The notes under the pieces: model-generated
The model's input: the letters and a program-made list of their open reading frames with translations, nothing else
The model's database searches: none
What the model was told of the DNA's origin: nothing
Shown: piece after piece, positions 6,374 to 8,880 of the stretch
How the letters are laid out: the number at the start of each line of letters is the position of its first letter
Position numbering within the stretch: the stretch's first letter is position 1
Translations under genes and position numbers: made by a program
DNA from: Candidatus Dormiibacterota bacterium
GTDB taxonomy: Bacteria > Chloroflexota > Dormibacteria > Aeolococcales > Aeolococcaceae
DNA length: 8,880 nt
NCBI GenBank assembly: GCA_019234035.1
Contig: JAFALX010000125.1
Span: forward strand, 1 to 8,880
Reading direction: 5' to 3'

Positions 6374-6691
6374 ATGGCGGCCGACGACGAGGCAACCCCT
6401 CAGGAAACGTATGCGGCGCTGCAGACCAACGGCGTCGCGCTGTTCGACGTCCGCGAGCCCTGGGAGAACGAGCAGGAGCGCATCCCGGGCGCGGTGCTGA
6501 TTCCCCTCGGCGAGCTTGCCGACCGCGTCGGCGAGATCCCCGCCGATCGCGACGTGTACGTGCACTGCCGCGGCGGCGGCCGCAGCGGCCGCGCCGTGGC
6601 GTTCCTCCGTGAGAACGGACGACCCCGGGCGCGCAACGTGACCGGGGGCATCGAGGCCTGGAAGGAGGCAGGGCTGCCCGTCAACCAGTGA
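6374..6691 (+). CDS. Single-domain rhodanese-like sulfurtransferase
   Basis: Small cytoplasmic protein of 105 residues, the size of GlpE/PspE-type rhodaneses. It has DVREPWE (25-31), the GAVLIPL strand (39-45) and an active-site loop CRGGGRSGRA (65-74) with catalytic Cys65 and a six-residue loop, the form that binds sulfur rather than phosphate or arsenate. NVTGGIEAWKEAGLPV (88-103) is the usual C-terminal signature. It probably carries persulfide sulfur between a donor and an acceptor; neither can be named. The ATG at 6374 is directly preceded by a -10-like box and no ribosome-binding site, which suggests a leaderless mRNA. The stop overlaps the next gene by 4 nt, so it is probably made together with that membrane protein. 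It is divergent from gdhA. Confidence 0.93.
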   Translation: MAADDEATPQETYAALQTNGVALFDVREPWENEQERIPGAVLIPLGELADRVGEIPADRDVYVHCRGGGRSGRAVAFLRENGRPRARNVTGGIEAWKEAGLPVNQ

Positions 6692-7524
6692 GCGCCGCGG
6701 CCTCGCTGCCCACGCTGGCGCCGATCGCCGGGTACCTCACGCTGCTGGAGCTCTCGGTCGGCACCGCCGCGGCCGCATATCTCATCGATCAGGTCGGCAC
6801 GGTCGGCCGCGGGTACGTCGGCTCGACGGCGATCATCTCCGCGCTCGTCGGCGGCATCGCGCTCTGGATCGGCGCCAACGTGCCTGCGGACGTCACGCTG
6901 CTCCACAGCCCGATCCAGAACGCCGCGATGTCCGACCTGATCCACTGGAGCTTCGGCTATATCGGCGCCCTGCTCGTGCTCGCGTTCTTCAGCTGGGAGG
7001 GCACCGATGCGGCTCGCCGGGTGGTCGGCGCCGCCACCCTGCTGGTGGGCGCGGTCTGTATCGGCAAGGCCGCGGTCGCGGTGGGCCCGGCGATCACGGG
7101 CACTCCCGGTGCTCTGGCGGTGCTCGCGCCCGCGACGCTGGTCACCGGCGCCGCCCTGGCGGGCATGCTGCTGGGCCACTACTACCTGGTCGCTCCGAGC
7201 CTCTCCTTCCGGCCGCTGCGGCAGATGGTGCGGTTCGTGATCGGCGCCGTCGCCGTGGAGGCACTCGTGGTCATCGGCGTGCTGGTGGCGGCAGCCCCCT
7301 CGGCGCGGACGCAGATGCTGACGACCTATGCGCTGCCGTTCTGGCTGCTCGTGATCGGCGCCGGCATGCTGTTCACCGTCGGGGTCACGCTGCTCACGGC
7401 GCATTTCGCGCGCATTCGCGCGAATCAGCCCGCGACCGCGATGCTCTACGTGCTGATCATCAGCGTGCTGATGGGGGTCGTGCCGGCGCACCTGCTCTTC
7501 TTCGTAACGGGAACCCCGGTGTGA
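6688..7524 (+). CDS. Polytopic membrane protein of unknown function, about 8 segments
   Basis: A 278-residue integral membrane protein I do not recognise. Hydrophobic segments lie at about 12-34, 44-64, 85-103, 112-132, 141-163, 180-203, 213-237 and 250-272. Residues worth noting inside or at the edge of membrane helices are Glu21, His86 (DLIHWSFGYIG), His164 (LLGHYYLVAPSLSFRPL), His239 and His268. His86 and His164 sit where haem- or metal-binding histidines of membrane redox proteins often lie, but that is speculation. There is no signal peptide and no soluble domain. The GTG start at 6688 overlaps the rhodanese stop (GTGA); an AAGGAGG lies 19 nt upstream, too far for a usual Shine-Dalgarno, so coupling is likely. 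The link to a rhodanese suggests sulfur or redox chemistry or transport. It ends 55 nt before the next gene. Confidence 0.85.
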   Translation: MSAAASLPTLAPIAGYLTLLELSVGTAAAAYLIDQVGTVGRGYVGSTAIISALVGGIALWIGANVPADVTLLHSPIQNAAMSDLIHWSFGYIGALLVLAFFSWEGTDAARRVVGAATLLVGAVCIGKAAVAVGPAITGTPGALAVLAPATLVTGAALAGMLLGHYYLVAPSLSFRPLRQMVRFVIGAVAVEALVVIGVLVAAAPSARTQMLTTYALPFWLLVIGAGMLFTVGVTLLTAHFARIRANQPATAMLYVLIISVLMGVVPAHLLFFVTGTPV

Positions 7525-7565
7525 CGGGGTCGGGCGGAGGCTGCCCTGTCTGCGCCAATCCTTCC

Positions 7566-7571
7566 TATGAT
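7566..7571 (+). promoter_or_regulatory. -10 element of a probable leaderless promoter for the GT2/ugd unit
   Basis: TATGAT matches TATAAT at 5 of 6 positions and ends 8 nt before the GTG at 7580, so the transcript would begin at or within a base or two of the start codon. No Shine-Dalgarno and no clear -35 box is seen in the 55-nt gap after the membrane-protein gene, and the gap holds no strong terminator hairpin. Confidence 0.45.
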
Positions 7572-7579
7572 CCGCACGC

Positions 7580-8290
7580 GTGAGCGAGGAGCCCTTTCTC
7601 TCCGTCCTGGTTCCCGCTCTCAACGAGGGCCGGACGCTGGCAGCGGTGATCGACCAGGTGCTGGCGGTGCGCGAGCCGCTGGAGATCATCCTCGTCGACG
7701 ACGGATCGACCGACGACACGTGGGCGATCATGGCCGGCTACGCGATGCGGCACCCGCGCGTTCGCGCGTACAAACACCGCCGCAACGGCGGCAAGGGGGC
7801 GGCGATACGGACGGCGCTGCGCTACGCGCGCGGGTCGTACGTGATCATTCAGGACGCAGATCTCGAATACGAACCGACCGAGTTCTCGCAGCTGCTCGAA
7901 CCGGTGCGGCGCGGCTTCGCGAGGGTGGTGTACGGGACGCGCGCGTTCGCCAGCCACGCCTCGTACTCGTACTGGTATGTCATCGGCAACCGCGCGGTCA
8001 CCACGGCGGTCAACGTCCTCTACAACGTGTATCTCTCCGACATGGAGACCTGCTACAAGCTCATGCCGCTGGACGTGGCGAGGAGCCTGCACCTCGAGGC
8101 GCGCGGCTTCGAGCTGGAGCCGGAGGTGACGGCAAAGCTGCTGCGGCTCGGCCATCGCATCTACGAGGTGCCGATCACGTACCGGGCGCGGTCGCGCGCG
8201 GAAGGGAAGAAGCTCACCGCGATGGACGGGCTTCGCGCGTTCGGCACGCTCGTGAAGTACCGCCGCTGGGAGCCGGACCTCGACGGATGA
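7580..8290 (+). CDS. Family 2 glycosyltransferase, dolichyl-/polyprenyl-phosphate sugar synthase type
   Basis: Soluble GT-A transferase of 236 residues, the length of the catalytic domain of DPM1-like enzymes without membrane helices. Motifs are complete: VLVPALNEG (9-17), VDDGSTDDT (39-47), NGGKGAAIRTAL (69-80), QDADLEY with metal-binding Asp92 and Asp94 (91-97), and DMETCYKL (154-161) with RARSRAEGKKL near the C-terminus, as in polyprenyl-phosphate mannose/glucose synthases. It most likely loads a sugar from a nucleotide onto a lipid phosphate at the inner membrane face. The GTG start fits both the beginning of the fold and the -10 box just upstream. Its stop overlaps ugd (ATGA), so the product UDP-glucuronate or a derivative may be related to its donor, though this is inference. 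Unlike the minus-strand GT2, its DxD is intact. Confidence 0.92.
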   Translation: MSEEPFLSVLVPALNEGRTLAAVIDQVLAVREPLEIILVDDGSTDDTWAIMAGYAMRHPRVRAYKHRRNGGKGAAIRTALRYARGSYVIIQDADLEYEPTEFSQLLEPVRRGFARVVYGTRAFASHASYSYWYVIGNRAVTTAVNVLYNVYLSDMETCYKLMPLDVARSLHLEARGFELEPEVTAKLLRLGHRIYEVPITYRARSRAEGKKLTAMDGLRAFGTLVKYRRWEPDLDG

Positions 8291-8880
8291 GCAGGATCGC
8301 GGTGGTCGGCACCGGCTACGTTGGACTGACCACGGCGGCGTGCCTCGCCGACCTCGGCAACGAGGTCTGCGGGCTCGACGTCGATCCGCACGTCGTTCAG
8401 ACGCTGCAGAGCGGGGAGGTCCCCTTCTACGAGCCTGGGCTGCAGGAGCTGGTCGCGCGTGGTCTGGCGACGAGCCGGCTGTGCTTCACGACGGTGTACG
8501 CGGATGCCGTGCGCGACGCCGAATTCATCTTCCTCGCGGTGGGGACGCCGATGGCCGAGACCGGTGAGGCGGATCTCAGCCAGGTGCGCCAGGCGGCCGC
8601 GACCATCGCGCAGCACCTCAGCGGACCGGCTGTGATCGTGAACAAGAGCACGGTGCCGATCGGCACCGGCGACATCGTCGGCGACCTCATCCGCGACCAC
8701 CTGCGTGAGCCGGTGCAGTTCTCTGTCGTGTCGAACCCCGAGTTCCTGCGCGAGGGATCCGCGATCCACGACTTCATGCACCCCGACCGCGTGGTCATCG
8801 GGTCGCACGACGCGGAGAGCACGCGGCGCGTGGCCGAGCTGTACAAGCCGCTGGATGCGCCGGTGCTGGTGACCACCCTG
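8287..8880 (+). CDS. ugd: UDP-glucose 6-dehydrogenase, N-terminal part (runs off right edge)
   Basis: NAD-dependent enzyme that oxidises UDP-glucose to UDP-glucuronate, a precursor for acidic surface sugars. The 198 visible residues contain the Rossmann signature GTGYVGL (8-14), Asp31 for the NAD ribose, EPGL (49-52), LAVGTPM (83-89), NKSTVPIGTG (119-128), NPEFLREGSA (150-159) with the conserved Glu152, and DRVVIG (167-172). The catalytic cysteine and UDP-binding half lie beyond the window. The ATG overlaps the stop of the glycosyltransferase (ATGA). UDP-N-acetylmannosamine or GDP-mannose dehydrogenases share this fold; the NPEFLREG and VPFYEPGL forms favour UDP-glucose. The frame is open to the last base with no sign of damage. 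Confidence 0.92.
   Translation, partial: MSRIAVVGTGYVGLTTAACLADLGNEVCGLDVDPHVVQTLQSGEVPFYEPGLQELVARGLATSRLCFTTVYADAVRDAEFIFLAVGTPMAETGEADLSQVRQAAATIAQHLSGPAVIVNKSTVPIGTGDIVGDLIRDHLREPVQFSVVSNPEFLREGSAIHDFMHPDRVVIGSHDAESTRRVAELYKPLDAPVLVTTL

Noticed and set aside
6322..6375. Longer gdhA start at 6375
   Set aside because: It adds 18 unconserved residues, runs through the divergent promoter and would overlap the rhodanese start codon.
6400..7731. Minus-strand open frame of 443 codons opposite rhodanese and membrane-protein genes
   Set aside because: It spans three plus-strand genes and their gaps, and gives a low-complexity Arg/Asp/His-rich product with no fold.
1..8880. CRISPR array, tRNA, rRNA, transposase, integrase, toxin-antitoxin or phage-defence genes
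   Set aside because: No spaced direct repeats, no tRNA-like cloverleaf noticed, and all substantial coding capacity is explained by metabolic and surface-glycan families.

Overview
The window looks like a high-GC actinobacterial chromosome. The reasons are strong G/C bias at third codon positions, many GTG starts, 4-nt GTGA/ATGA gene overlaps, and two genes with a -10-like hexamer placed so that transcription would begin at the start codon (leaderless style). The gene content and an adhesin-like, pseudokinase-bearing membrane protein would fit a soil lineage such as Thermoleophilia or a relative, but that placement is inference. No RNA gene, CRISPR array, transposase or integrase was seen.

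Minus strand, about 6321 down to 1: one compact run of six genes. In transcription order they are a glutamate dehydrogenase (gdhA), a membrane-anchored degenerate Ser/Thr kinase (pseudokinase) with an extracytoplasmic domain, a 12-segment Wzx-type polysaccharide flippase, a Gfo/Idh/MocA sugar-nucleotide dehydrogenase of the WlbA-like type, a family 2 glycosyltransferase, and the N-terminal half of a DegT/DnrJ/EryC1/StrS sugar aminotransferase that runs off the left edge. Every junction overlaps (4 or 17 nt) except flippase/dehydrogenase. That 83-nt gap carries a strong bulged hairpin, so the run may be split into two expression units there.

The dehydrogenase plus aminotransferase pair is the usual way to make a 3-amino (or 2,3-diamino) UDP-sugar. 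The glycosyltransferase could attach it and the flippase could export the lipid-linked unit. Glutamate dehydrogenase would supply the glutamate that such aminotransferases use as amino donor. The pseudokinase lies directly upstream of, and overlaps, the flippase gene. This recalls the mycobacterial MviN arrangement, in which a lipid flippase is controlled through a pseudokinase domain.

Plus strand, 6374 to 8880: a divergently transcribed pair (single-domain rhodanese, then an 8-segment membrane protein of unknown function, overlapping by 4 nt) is followed by a second sugar unit: a DPM-like family 2 glycosyltransferase and the start of UDP-glucose 6-dehydrogenase, which runs off the right edge. 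The short 6322-6373 region between gdhA and the rhodanese gene must hold the divergent promoters. The window as a whole is part of a cell-surface polysaccharide locus. Its least ordinary parts are the pseudokinase/flippase pair, the hairpin in the only real gap of the operon, and a glycosyltransferase with an altered DxD motif and an odd N-terminal extension.
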